The notes under the pieces were generated by a model that searched no databases, was not told the DNA's origin, and worked only from the letters and a program-made list of their open reading frames with translations. The translations under genes and the position numbers were made by a program. 64,000 nt of DNA from Blastomussa wellsi. Its lineage: Eukaryota; Cnidaria; Anthozoa; Scleractinia; Plerogyridae. This document shows positions 25,865 through 38,700 of this stretch, piece after piece. Each line of letters starts with the position of its first letter. The stretch's first letter is position 1. Where the stretch lies: positions 21,365,706-21,429,705 of the forward strand of contig OX393567.1 of assembly GCA_947652115.1 (NCBI GenBank), in the 5' to 3' direction.

Positions 25865-27204
25865 ACGCGAGGAAAGAGGAGTGGGGACAATCAAGTGTTA
25901 ACTGCACGTACAGGCACACCAAATGCTATAAATGCGTTTTGATAGATTACTGCAGCACTACAGTTAGGCAGATAGACAGTTTAAGAACAGCTTCTCCCTC
26001 TGAAACTCACGTGGAATGATTAGCTATATAAAAAAAGTATTTCTCCTCCAAAGTTTCCAACGCCCACAGGATCAGGAAATGAAGCAGTATACACCAAAGC
26101 TGAATGAGTATTTACTCAAGTGGTGCATGATGAAAGTTGGATGCCCAGGTTCCATTCATTGCTATCATTGGTTATTTCTAGGAAGGTAGGGAGTGATTAG
26201 AATGGTTAAATATATATAGAGAGATCAGTCACGCAATACACCGTCTTAATCATGGTTGTCACGCTAGCTTATTCCAATAAGTTTTGTGTTACTTAGCAGT
26301 GCTAATTACAAAGAAACTTCAATGGGCAACTTTCTAGTTGTGTTTCGCCTCTTGTGTCAAAGGGTGTTTTGTGCGAAAGCATTCTTTGAAGATGAGTTTT
26401 ACCTACATGCTCTCAGTTCATTTTCCCATGTAAACTTTTCCATTAGACTCGTTTTGAAGTAGAGGCAACAAGCAACTCAAGAATGGCCTATTGTGATGTC
26501 AGTTGGTTCCCGGAGTTAGTGGTTACCATGTGTTGTCTCCTTGCAATATCAATATAGAGTCACTTTTTGTCTCAGGAGAAGTTAGATTTGTAGCTCGGGA
26601 GAATTAGTTTTATCTCTAAGTGGTATGAATGAAATTGATAGTTAAAGAAAAAACTAAAACATTTTAACACAAAATTAAATGAATGAAATGGAATTTCGTG
26701 TTCACGTCTTCGTAGGGATTCTTTCTTATTCTGTAAATTGAATGAGCGGTAGTTGTCCATAAAGTTATAAGCTATAATTATTTACAATTTAGTGCATTTA
26801 GGAGATTTAAAAGACTTTTAAAAGGAACTATTTTATCAAATCTCTAAATAGCGCATTTTAAAATGTAAAAGTGCACAAGAGTTGCCGAAACAGAATTTAT
26901 GTTTCATTCCCTTAATTATACAGTCACAAAAGGCATGATTCATGAGCGCTTTATACCGGGTTTCCTCCCGCATTACTTATCACTGTAGTCATTTCTGTAT
27001 TACTAATTTTGAAATGTGATAGTTCAGGGTTCTAAATTTACTTTTATGTCCAGTTACCCCTGGGGCAACCACAAGACTTGGTTTGGTTTGGTTTGGTTGT
27101 CCAAGCTCTTGCCCCAATTCGAGGCAAGAAACTAAATAAATACAGGTAGCTAAGACGGAAACTGTTGTTAACTTTTTGCGGCTTAGAAATGCAGATTTGT
27201 CTTA

Positions 27205-27481
27205 AGAAAACTGTCTGCAATAACTACAAAACAGCGTTTTCTTTCTCGTTAAATTTCAGCCAGGGTCTTCCAGTCTTCCACGACTCTTGAAACGTCCGAA
27301 ATCTTTTTCTTGAACTTTCTTGCGCCGCGGCATATTCTGCTGTAGATTTTGTGACACCCGTTACATCATCTTTCTTCGTGGGTTCCGAATTGTTGTTATC
27401 GCCACTGCCTGCCTTCACTTTCTCACGATCGAAGTAGCGGAAGAGGCTCATGTTAACTAAGGTAATATTTAATAGGCTCAT
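27205..27481 (-). pseudogene. Broken hAT/TTF-type zinc-finger transposase-like fragment
   Basis: The frame on the minus strand carries SLFRYFDREK, then RKRFRTFQESWKTGRPWLKF followed by NEKENAVL and a stop. The FQESW..GRPWLKF block is typical of the start of the zinc finger in hAT-derived proteins (ZNF862/ZMYM-like, KIAA1586-like). In the shifted frame directly after the stop, CSYC appears, the expected CxxC. This suggests a frameshift has broken the finger. No catalytic domain follows. Assignment to a specific family is tentative. Confidence 0.45.
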
Positions 27482-27799
27482 TCAAATAAGTACGTTGTGC
27501 AAAACGAAAAGGAGAGAAAAGCCTTCCAACGGTAGCGTACGTGATAATTTCATTTCTTCCGCGATTTTTTCATTCCACTAACTTCTAGGTATCGCTTACG
27601 CTCCAAAGACAACAAGCTGTCATATTTATTCAAATATATCAAGTCTTCGTTCATTAGGGACGAGTGCTATGACAGATTGGCATAATTTGGTTGCCCCATC
27701 GTAATTTTGGTTGTCCGGGACAACAACCGGACAACCGTTAATTTCGAACCCTACACTTGTTTTCTTATGTTGTTTTCGCTAGGAATCACCGCGACATAA

Positions 27800-27851
27800 G
27801 CATAAGCACAAGAAGAACGAACAATGTCCGTTCTTCATGTGCTTCTTATGC
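27800..27851. repeat. Imperfect hairpin
   Basis: GCATAAGCACAAGAAGAACG pairs with CGTTCTTCATGTGCTTCTTA(TGC) across a short loop. Confidence 0.65.
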
Positions 27852-28918
27852 ACACCGTTGCGTTACACACGTCTTACGCACAGCTACAAACACGGAAAGC
27901 CTTCTTTTCTCGCAACAATTTGTATTTCTTCGTTTAGCTAGCGCCAAGAAAGGACTCATCAGAACCTAGCTGCCTTGTAAAGAGAAATTGATAAAAAGCG
28001 TTCTTTATCCTTTGAATAACCAGGTGTAGGTGGGCGAGTGAATGATTGCTGTTCCAGTGGGTACCACTACAGCTTTATACAGAAGTTCACTGTAGCTTGA
28101 TCGCGCTAAAAACAGTCTAAAAAATAAGGAACAGTGCTCACCAAATGCAATATGGGCGAACATTAACAAGTTTGGCAAAACAAACCACATCAAAAACACA
28201 TCTTGAATTCTTGAAAAAAGCTTTCTCGTGTCAAGATCGTAAAATGTGCATACCAGAAATACCAAAATCCTACAATTACTATAGTGTGCTGTTTGGATAA
28301 CGTTACCCTGGTTACAGAGCTTTTCTCTTTTTATATTTCACAATAAAAAAAGGATTTCTACGCCTAGGTATAAAGAAAACCTCTGGGATAAGGGTTGGAT
28401 TTTTCAACCTCGTTTCCAGGGTCTTTGTGTATCTCGTCTTCTTTCAACTTTTGGGGGCAGGATTTCCGGTAATAATTTAACCGTAAACCGAACTTCTTTC
28501 CGTTTCAGGACGACGGGAGGTTGGTTTGTTAAATCCATCCTGTTTCGCTTTGATCTCTGCTTCCTGGGCTGTCCAGTGTCAAAAAACATACTACCTGTTG
28601 TCAGACATGAAGTACGCATTAGTCCGCCATCCTGTAAGACCTGAAACGGAAGACAAAACCGAAATTAGCGAGTCTGGGTTCACTTTCATAAAGGTCTTGG
28701 TAAGTTCAGACAACCTGCAAACTGGCAAAATTTTAAGTGCTGTGATAAAAGGTTTTAGCGTTTTATTACTTTCGGCTGTCTCGTTCATTTCTTTTCGTTT
28801 TATTCGTTCGTTTGAATACGTTTTGCTATTTACAAAGCCATCGGAAGGGCGTGCAATTGCGACGCCGCCTTTTCGACACTCATTGGTTTTATAAATAAAG
28901 GTAAGGCGAAAGAAAGTA

Positions 28919-29630
28919 GAAACTGTACTGTCCCGCCCATATCCTTCTGTTTAGCCAGATTTACATAGCAACTGTAATATAAAATAGTAATAAAAGCACT
29001 GATTTTATTCTTTCCCACAGAGGAAATTTACACCCTGCATTTAGTCTGTATTTTACGCAGGATGTTTTTTTCGCGCGCAATTGCCAAATCTTTCATATTT
29101 CGCAACTTAAAACAAAGCAGGTGGTAGCAGCAGAAGTTAACCGAGAATTCATAAACTAAAGTGTCCAGAGAGCGCTTTTAATTTTTGTACAAGTTGAACT
29201 TCCTTTGAAAAAACAACACAATTGTGTAATTCTATTTGGGCTTGTTCGTTTTGCGCGGGCGATGCAGAGCTGATTTTTTACCCTGTAGAATATTAACAAA
29301 AAACGACTCAGAAAAAGTGTATTTTTGTTGTAAAATGGTTTGTATTTTTGGACTGAAGGAGGAGGGGGTGCATAACATTTCATTATTATTGCTTGTTTTC
29401 ATTTTAATTACAAATTACCAAAGCTTTTTAAAGCTCAGTCTCTATCAATAACTATTCGAGTCAGCTTTTATGACTTATCAGGAATATTTATTTTTTAATA
29501 GCTAATTGGTTTGTTTTCAGCGACCAATCAGGAACGCGTTAGGCGATATATCTTTGTAAATATTGCTAACACATGGACAAACACGTATAATTCCGACTTG
29601 CTTTCCGTTGTGAACAGTACACAGTGAGCA
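28919..29630. repeat. Segmental duplication copy 1 (FOXRED2 upstream region)
   Basis: This segment ends 101 bp before the FOXRED2 ATG and recurs at 30893-31823 in intron 2, at high similarity. Shared blocks include GAAACTGTACTGTCCCGC, ACGCAGGATGTTTTTTTC-like sequence, AGCTTTTTAAAGCTCAGTCT, ATAGCTAATTGGTTTGTTTT and GTACACAGTGAGCA. Copy 1 has about 100 extra bases near 29245-29345. Confidence 0.85.
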
Positions 29631-29730
29631 TTAAAGCCGTGCAAGCAGCGCGCTCACAAATCACCGAAGACACATGATATTTTAGCCTCATTTCGCTGTC
29701 GCCGTTTTCCCCAGACTTGCGATTTATTTC

Positions 29731-32700
29731 ATGATGAATCACTCGACCAGTTTACTGACAATTTTCGTGTCTTTCTTGACGTTCGCAAAGTCAACAGGAG
29801 AAATTTTCCGCGAGTACTGCGTCGTCGGCGCTGGACCAGGAGGTGGGCAAAATTTAAATTGTATCATATGAAAGTTATTCCCTGTTGCTGGGGATGTTAA
29901 AGTGAAACATATTTTGTTATTTTATCGTGCTTAGTACATTTCACTCGTGCACTTGTTAATGGAATTTGTTTAATTTATTGTCTCAGGCCTTCAAATGGGA
30001 TTTTACCTCGAGCGAGCAGGTCGTGATTATATCATATTCGAACGAGATGGACTGGCAGGTATTTAAAGATATATTTTATTTGTATAAATTGATACTTAAA
30101 AAAATCACGAGCTTAGTCAAACCGATGGATCACGTTTTATTAGCTTGGTTTGTTAATATGGCTCAATCAGTTCTACTTTATAAAATATATCTATCATATT
30201 TGCATATCTCTCGACGGTATGCGGATGTGAAATACGAGGAAAATTAAGAAGCATGAATTGAAACTTCGTAATCTTTTATCTTCACAGTCTTGTTTGAAAC
30301 ATGAATGAGACGGAAGATAAAGGCCAAAAGGCAAATGATTTGAACTAAACGGACCTGACGACCACTCCAGTTTTCAGATTGCACGCTCAGTATATAAATT
30401 TGCACAAATTGAAGTTCACTCTTCTTGAACAACTGTTTGATCATTACTGGACATTTCCCATTGGAGTTTATAGAGAAATCCAATTTATATTTGAAGCCAA
30501 ATTAAAAGCGGTCAAAAGCGACCAGCTGCTTCCGTATTCATGCAATTGTTCAGTCCAACATGTTGCAGATTCCACGCTTTATTGTTCGTATCCTCGAGAC
30601 GAGTCTCCTAAAAGTAGTTTTTGATCGATCTTTTGTGCATCGCCGTTATGTTCTACTTTAAATCGCGACAAGCCAATTACTTTTTGACTCCGTGGTCGCT
30701 AGTTTTCTCTAAATTTGTGAAATTTCTCAGCAGCTGATCATGATCGATCGATGAATTGACCGAACTGAAGGGTATCAAAAATATCGGTTCCATCACAGGC
30801 AGACCACCCGATGTTTGAGTTTGTTGCGTGACACTGTGTACTATTCACACATGCCGACGTTTGGTCCCCAAACCCCCAAATCGCAAATTTGCGAAACTGT
30901 ACTGTCCCGCTTATATCCTTCTGTTTAGCCAGATTTTCATAGCAACTGCAATATAAAATAGTAATAAAAGGAATGATTTTGTTCTTTCCCACAGAGGAAA
31001 TTTACACCCTGCTTTTAGTCTGCAATTTACGCAGGATGTTTTTTTGCGTGCAATTGCCAAATCTTTCATATTTTGCAACTTAAAACAAATTAGGTGGTAG
31101 CAGCAGAAGTTAACCGAGAATTCATAAACTAAAGTGTTCAGAGAGCGCTTTTAATTTTTTTACAAGTTGAACTTCCTTTGAAAACAAAAAAACAATAGAA
31201 ATATTTTTTAGTGTAATTCTATTTGCACTTGTTCAGGGGAGGGAAGGGGGAGGGGGGCATAACATTTCATTATTATTGCTTGTTTTCATTTTAATTGCAA
31301 ATTACCAAAGCTTTTTAAAGCTCAGTCTCTATCAATAACTATTCGAGTCAGCTTTTATGACTTATCTTCAGACATGACAGGCCCTGCAGGGAATGGACCC
31401 TTTCCGAAACTTTAATTAGTCCTATTGTTGTCTATGAAGAATATTTTGCTCTGTTCTACATTGTTTCAAGGTTCTTTGTTGTGGTTTTTGATCTTTGTTT
31501 TGTGTCACTGGTGGGTTTCACAGGTTCTTACACCGAGGATGAGCCACAAATTTGCCAAAAGCAATTTTAGTGCAAGGCGGCAGATGAACATAGATCAGTC
31601 TAACAATTTTTAACCCAAAATGCCGAAGTCCAATAATCATTGCTGAAGTAATTCATGAATATTGAAAGTTCCTCCACAGGAATATTTATTTTTTAATAGC
31701 TAATTGGTTTGTTTTCAGCGACCAATCAGGAATGCGTTAGGTGATATATCTTTGTAAATATTGCTAACACATGGACAAACACGTATAATTTCGATTGCTT
31801 TCCTGAACGGTACACAGTGAGCAATAGCGATCATGATCGAGCGATCGATGAATCAACCAAACTGAAGGGTATCAAAAATATTGGTTTCATTACAGGCGGA
31901 CCACCCAATGTTTGACTTTGTTGCGTGACACCGATCAGTGGCAGTTACAAAAGAAATATAGATGAACATAAATAAGTTGGCCGCGATTTGCTCTAAATAT
32001 TACGTTTTTCCTACATGTTTAATAAACGTTCAGATGAAATATTAAATGAGTCTTGTGTGCTATTTTTTGCCTGTTCGGAGGCATTAAGGCATCATTTTGC
32101 GAGATAATTTATTGACCCATAGAAGATAATAGAGAGACAAGGCAGGCAGCATGACAGCCAGCAACCTCGACCTTGTCCAGTTCAAGCACAAACTGATGCT
32201 AAACCGTCATAATTCTCACCTCGAAAACGCCAGCATCTGATTGAGCACAAATTTCTTTGTACTTGAGCCAAGCTTGAGCTCACAAGACTCATTCAACATT
32301 TCTTCTGAATGTTTATTGAACATGTAGGATAAACGTAGTATCTAGAGCAAATCGCGGCCAGCCCAGCCTGGGCAGCCTGGGCTGGATACTCTTTGGCAGT
32401 ACACTAGCTGCTCAAAGTTGAAAGGTATCGTCACTCAAAAATCCGATTGATCCACCTTAAGGGTCCATCCCCAACCCATTTTACTTGTTAAAAAGGAGTG
32501 GCATCTAGGAATGAGCAGAAATCGAACAGCACTATATAATCTTTTTTATACAGAATTCTAGTGAATATTGTATTACTGGCTTTGTTTCTTTCAATAACAA
32601 GAACATCTGCCCTGTGTATTTGCACCTGAACATCTGCAGTTTTCATTTACTGTTAGCAACACTTTTTCCTTTTATATAAAAAAATGTAACATGCAGGTTT

Positions 32701-35700
32701 CAGAAGTGATTAAGGGGTAATGAATGCAATATGGTCCTAAGAAGAAAGGCATGATATGTTAATTAATGCAAAATATTTAGTAAAGCAAAAACAAGCTTGA
32801 CCTGTTTGGTTTACTTTTTAATTTATTTTGCTTATTTATTATTTGACGATAAATTTGGTTTACTTTTTAATTTTTTTAGTTTATTTATTATTTGACGATA
32901 AATTATTATTCTCATTCTAAATTCTGCTTGTTCCCTGGTTTGTTCATGATCAAAGCAGGCTGAAAGTATTAATTTTATTTAATGAAATTAACATACATTT
33001 CTTTTAAAGTTTAAAGTTCTTTTAAAGTTCTGAAATCAGACAAATATATCTTTCCACTTTGCGGGTTATATAGATATAATGTTTTGGAAATAATTTGTAT
33101 ACTTGTATATTCCTGCTAGAAAACTGAATAAAAAAGTTAATCAAAGTATATTGCTTCAAATTACACTTTATAATTTTCAGGGGCATTTTATGTGAAGTAT
33201 CCACGACATAGAAAGTTAATATCCATCAACAAAAGGAATACAGGTATGTAAGTTAGTACATTAGCTTAAATAATCAATGCATAACATGTATTCAAAATGA
33301 ATTTCTGTTCAGAATGATTGAAAATTAGTTTGTATTTTGTACTGCAGTTTCTTTATTTACTGATTATGGTAATAAATCTGGAGTAAAACAGAAGACAAAC
33401 CAAATCACTTTGGAATGCAGTGTTTGACTGAGTGAAGTGAATCAAAGTGCAAAGTCGTTTGGTGTGAGTTGTTATTTAACTCTATGTGCGAAATCAGGAT
33501 TCCACTGTATAGTCTGAACTGTAAGAAAATCAGGGTGACCCATCCAAATGGATTGTGATATTGGTAAGTGACACCCAAGGAGACCAAGAGGAGGTTCACG
33601 GGATAGCCAGACCAACCCAGGGAGACCCAAGGTGCAACCAAGCTGAGGGAGACTCTGGAAGACCCAAGGAGACCCAGGGACCTACAGTCCCAGTATCTGT
33701 GAGCCAATGAGTCCAGAGCCCCTATCGGACATGTACAAAACACAAGGCCAGTTGAGTCAAGCTGTGATCTGTGACATGACTGGTACATTTTACACAGCAC
33801 ATATTAGCTATAAATTGGTTGTAGGGAGGGCTAATTATCAGAAGGTGTTTTGCATCTGAGATTTGTAGGATGTATGTTTAGGGGTGGGGACGACATGTTT
33901 TGGAATGTTACATTGTTTATTCTATTATAAATGTTTTGACACTTTCAGGAAAAACTAACAAAGAATTTAATATGCGGCACGACTGGAACTCCCTTCTCAG
34001 TGATGACGATTCTCTTCTTATGACACGTTATTCAAAAAAATTTTTCCCTGATGCAGATGACCTGGTGAGCTTTCTAACTGTGTCCCATAGCCAGTACACC
34101 TTATTTATCATCATAAGAAAGTTTTTGATTAAATTTTGACATCTCTTTGGCAACGTTTTGCTGCCTTCTGTTTGAAGTCAAGACATGAAAATAAGAATAA
34201 TAATGCGGTGGCCAGTCAGTTAATTATTGGGGACCACAAACTTGAAAAGTCATGTCCATTGCATTATATAGTGGAGGGGGCAGGGGGGCAGATAGGGGAT
34301 GAGGGTGTACAGGAGGAGGGAGAAGAGAATGCAGGAAGGTGGCGGGATCCGGGATAAACCAGGAAAATGTTTTTGCAACATTGCATAATTTTTTGGAATA
34401 AAAATATAGCAAAAGAGCAGAAGTCACTAAAGTAGGGTATTGAACCAGGAATTACAGGTATAGGAAGTGGGAGGTCAGGGGTTTCAATAATTTCTGTAAT
34501 AAGCGAGTGCTGATAGTAGAATAGGTGGTTGTGAAGACAAAATGGGGCATAAGCCACCTCTCCCCTGGAGGGGTCTAGGGGCATGTCCCCCCATAAAATT
34601 TTGAAATATAGAAGACGGTGGTGAGAGGCCTGCCAGTAACCGGCTTTTATTGAAACACCTGGAGGTTTTGAGTCCCCTGTCCCCGGAACTTGTATGTGAC
34701 TGATCAATATAGACCATATTTCATTGTAGGTCCAGTATTTGAATGACTATGCCACCAAACTTAAATTAAAAGTCCAGTATAATACAAACATTCAGCACAT
34801 ATCAAGACACGAAGGCAAGCAGGCTCTGTTTTACCTTAAGGATCAAAATGGCACAGAATACACATGCAAGGATCTTATAATCAGGTAATTACGAAATGTT
34901 TTAGACAACTTCTGAAACCTTCAGGTGGCATGTACAGGTACACAATGGTAAAATTTGCCAAACTGATAATGATGTCAACCCAAACCAAACCATGTTGGTG
35001 GGAGGCAAGCGCTCTCTCTACTGCACCACCCATGCTCCTCCTTGTTTACTTTATAAATTATAGTCCAGTTGATGTTTGATTTCATTTTCTTTTTCTCTTT
35101 TATAAGCACTGGCATATCAGTTGAAAATCTTCCCAGAAAATTCAAAGGATTTGAATACACAGAGGTATTGTACTACTGAGGCATGGCCATGATGCATCCA
35201 TTTCTTTACAGGAGTTTATAATTCACATAAAACTGTGTGCTTGATTTTTGGCAAGCTTTTCTTCTAGTTGTTTAGCCTGCAGTACAAGCATTATTCTCAA
35301 GTTTGAACACTCTTGATCGAGCGTTGGTTTCACCATCTTGCCAGCATTGTGGATGAACAGAGGTTTGGAGTGGGGGTGGGTCAGGGGCGTTGGGTTTGGG
35401 CAAGTGAAATAACAAAGGCTTTGGGCAGGTGTATTTTCCCTCCTCTTCCCCACCCCACGCCCATTTTCTTTGCTCCACATCTACTCCAATGACAATTTTC
35501 CCTCACCCCAACCCACCATTTACCTAGTGCAAGATGGTGGACAAAACACTTTATACTGGAATATTTCACCCAGAATGTGCCTGCAATGCAGACTACTAGT
35601 TGTCGAAAATGGCAAAACATTGTGAGACCAGCACACCACAGATTGCGAGCCAAGCTTTGGATTGTGCTTTATGCTACTATACAGTAGTAAATGTGACAAG

Positions 35701-38700
35701 TGGTTTGGCTGGATTGGTGATTGATCTCGTTTGGCTGCACAGTTTTCTGTACATTGATCATGAATGCACAATCTTTGTAAATTAGATGGTTTTCTTCTTT
35801 TCCTTAGAGTTATTCTGACATTTCTACAAACCCAGATGACTATGAGGGACAAACAGTGCTAATCATAGGAAGAGGTAAGACTGAAATACCATGTATGTGG
35901 TCAATCATTCATATTAATTTGTATTTCCGGTAACAATTTTATTTTACTTAATATTTGGCTTTCTTTAATTAAAAGAAGATCTGACCATCTAGCCTTTTAT
36001 CTGCATGCTCTATCAGTGGTAGATAAATTAAGTGTAAAAATCAACTAGTAATTTTAATGTTTTTCAATCGATGATCAGGTAATTCAGCATTTGAGACAGC
36101 AGACAGCATAATGGGAGCAACCAATTTAGTCCACATGTTTGCCAGGTTTGTTACACGCAAAAATAAAAACTGTTCGTAACATAAGCTGTTAACACCCTGT
36201 AGTATGAAACAGATGTGATAATAAACTTTCAATTGGTGGAACTAAAATCAGTTCATAATTATTAAATTAACCGTATTTAATATTTTTCATTTCACTTCAG
36301 ATCAAGGGTTCGCTTATCATGGGCAACACATTATGTAGGTGATTTGAGGTAGGTTGTGATCTGCACTCGTGAAAAATGTTAGTGTTTAGCTCTATTTTGT
36401 TTACAGGATGAAATGACTCATTCTCGGAGACCCAGGGGTGACAGTTTACAAGGAGTCTCAAGAGGGCCACTGGGATGCTACACTTAAACGACTAGTTCAT
36501 TCTAATGCTTGCCTCTGATTGGCCGCAACAATTTTTGTACTGTGTTTTTGGTCCCAACACTACTTTCCTAGTGGCTCTCCCAATATACTGGGGGGGACCC
36601 TGCAATGGACTAGTATCCCGTCAAGAGAGAAGTACAAAATATCCTAGTCATTTGATGCTACTGGGATATAGCCCTGATGGGCTGGCCAGTATATTGCCTG
36701 AGTGCAGACATTGTAGGCTGGTTACCACTCCAGCATTTTTGCCAGTATGCCCAGGGAATTAAGCAGTACCTATGAATACCTTTATGTGTGGAACAGACAT
36801 CTGTACAGTAAAAGATAATGGTCCTATCAACCAACACAAAAAAAACGGCCTCAACTAGTATTCCCCCAGATCCAGAATCTAACTGCATGATTACTTACAG
36901 TAGTTAAAGACTCAGAAACTCAAAACTCAGAAAATGCAATATACCATAGCTAGTTTTTAATAAAGTTTGTTAGCATATGATATAACATGAGCAAAGCTGT
37001 CAGTCTCAATCAGGCCAACTTTACTGCTAAAGGTATCTGACAGCTTTTTCTCAGGCATATGCCATGTGTCTTCAATTCTGTCAGTCCACACAGTCAGTCA
37101 CTTAGAACACATGTTAATTCTAAACAATAACTGAAAAGTTCTTCCCTAATTCTTTCAGAGCTGTGAACAATGGAATATTAGACACATATCAACTGAAATC
37201 TCTTGACGCATTGTTGGGTATGTCTTTAACTTGCTACAGAGTTAACAGAGAGCGTACATTTTGCACTAGGATCATTTCTTTTCATGTCAAACTGCCTCCC
37301 TCTCCACCTTTTTTATTCGTAATCTTAGTTTTATAATTATCTTAGTTAAATAGCACGGCTCTCTGGAAGAGCATCTAAGAGGCCTTCCAAGGGGTAAAAA
37401 CACCATGCGGCATGACCCTGGAAACTGGCCACATGGGGATTTCTAAACAGCGACAAGTGACCTGATCACGCACCTAAAATGTGACAGCTACACAAACACT
37501 GAAAATGACGGCAACATTGTAAATTTGTGCGTTTACCAATAATAGTTAAAAACTAGTAAATACACAATAAAGTTGCCATGAAAGTGACTCGGGATACAGG
37601 AAATTGCATTTCTGAGGGCTCAGATTTTCAAAATTTTCCCACGGAAGCCTACCCCAAACCCCCTAGCAGCACAGTCTTTACTGCTTGTTGGCCATATTTT
37701 GACAAGCCCGTAAACAGAAAGTCATTGAAATGTCGTCCCAAGTACTGTTTCCTTCTAAAATCAGAAAATTTGGGTTAAGTACCATCATTTACAAGAAACT
37801 GTTCTTTTCTTGCTTCATATCAAGCAAACTGAGATAATATTTGGCCCGATGGGCGACAAGGTTCGTGCACAGTCTGACTACCTTTGTTTTGGTGCAATAT
37901 TTTTTCACAGAGGCTCCTGTAGAGGAAATTGCTGTGATCAAGAAAGATGGAAAGCTTTATGTGGATGCTTTTGATGGCACTGGAGAGAACATAGTTACTG
38001 CAGAACAGCCATTTTCAGAAAGTGGAAGAGCACGTAAGTAATATAAACTGCATGGCTTGCATAGTTGCATTTAAGTATGCTTCAATTTAGTGCACCTTTC
38101 AGTAACATGTAAACTCTGCATGTGCACATCATTATAATGGTATACCTACCATGTAATATAGAGAGAGAGGTGGGAGCATGGAACCGAGGATATTGGTTTG
38201 AATTTGAATCCAAGATGGTGTCTGCAACTATTGTCGCATTCATGGATGATCGTATAAGGGATCTTGTGTTCTTGATCTCTCTGACACATAAATTTTTCCA
38301 GCAAGAAGTTGGTCTGCAGACATGAACAGGCATGAGTTTGAAGTTTTTGACCTACAGGCATGAGACTCGCACCTAAGATATGACAGTTGGCAGGTATATT
38401 ATGTCTTATATTTTGACTCATTAGTAGATATAAATATTATTTTCTGAAACTTTAAGTCAAAATGGAGGCCTTTTTCTAGTTATTCATTTCAATCTCCAAA
38501 TGAGGATGGATTTATTTAGTCTCCTTACAAGTTACATAAACCTGGCCCATTTTTTAAAACAAAAAATATATCTGGCTTAACATATTTTCATCATTTCTTT
38601 TACCAGCTGACAACTTTGCTGTGCGAGAACCTTATGATCGCATTATTCGATGTTTAGGATTCAAGGTAATTTTTACTTTGGTCTTTAAAATAAACTTAAA

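Larger units (their letters stand above)
25865..29730. other. Intergenic region between NUBP1 and FOXRED2
   Basis: No intact gene is recognised. It holds a broken zinc-finger fragment (27205-27481), a hairpin (27800-27851) and, at 28919-29630, the FOXRED2 upstream segment that is duplicated in intron 2. An open frame at 28526-28894 has no recognisable domain. About 26000-27000 shows nothing I can name. Confidence 0.5.

Noticed and set aside
34224..34717. Pro-rich overlapping frames around 34.2-34.7 kb
   Set aside because: They lie in FOXRED2 intron 4, in G-rich low-complexity sequence; they are compositional artefacts.
37578..37778. A 66-codon frame in FOXRED2 intron 10
   Set aside because: There is no homology I recognise, no splice signals at its edges and no bias in codon use.
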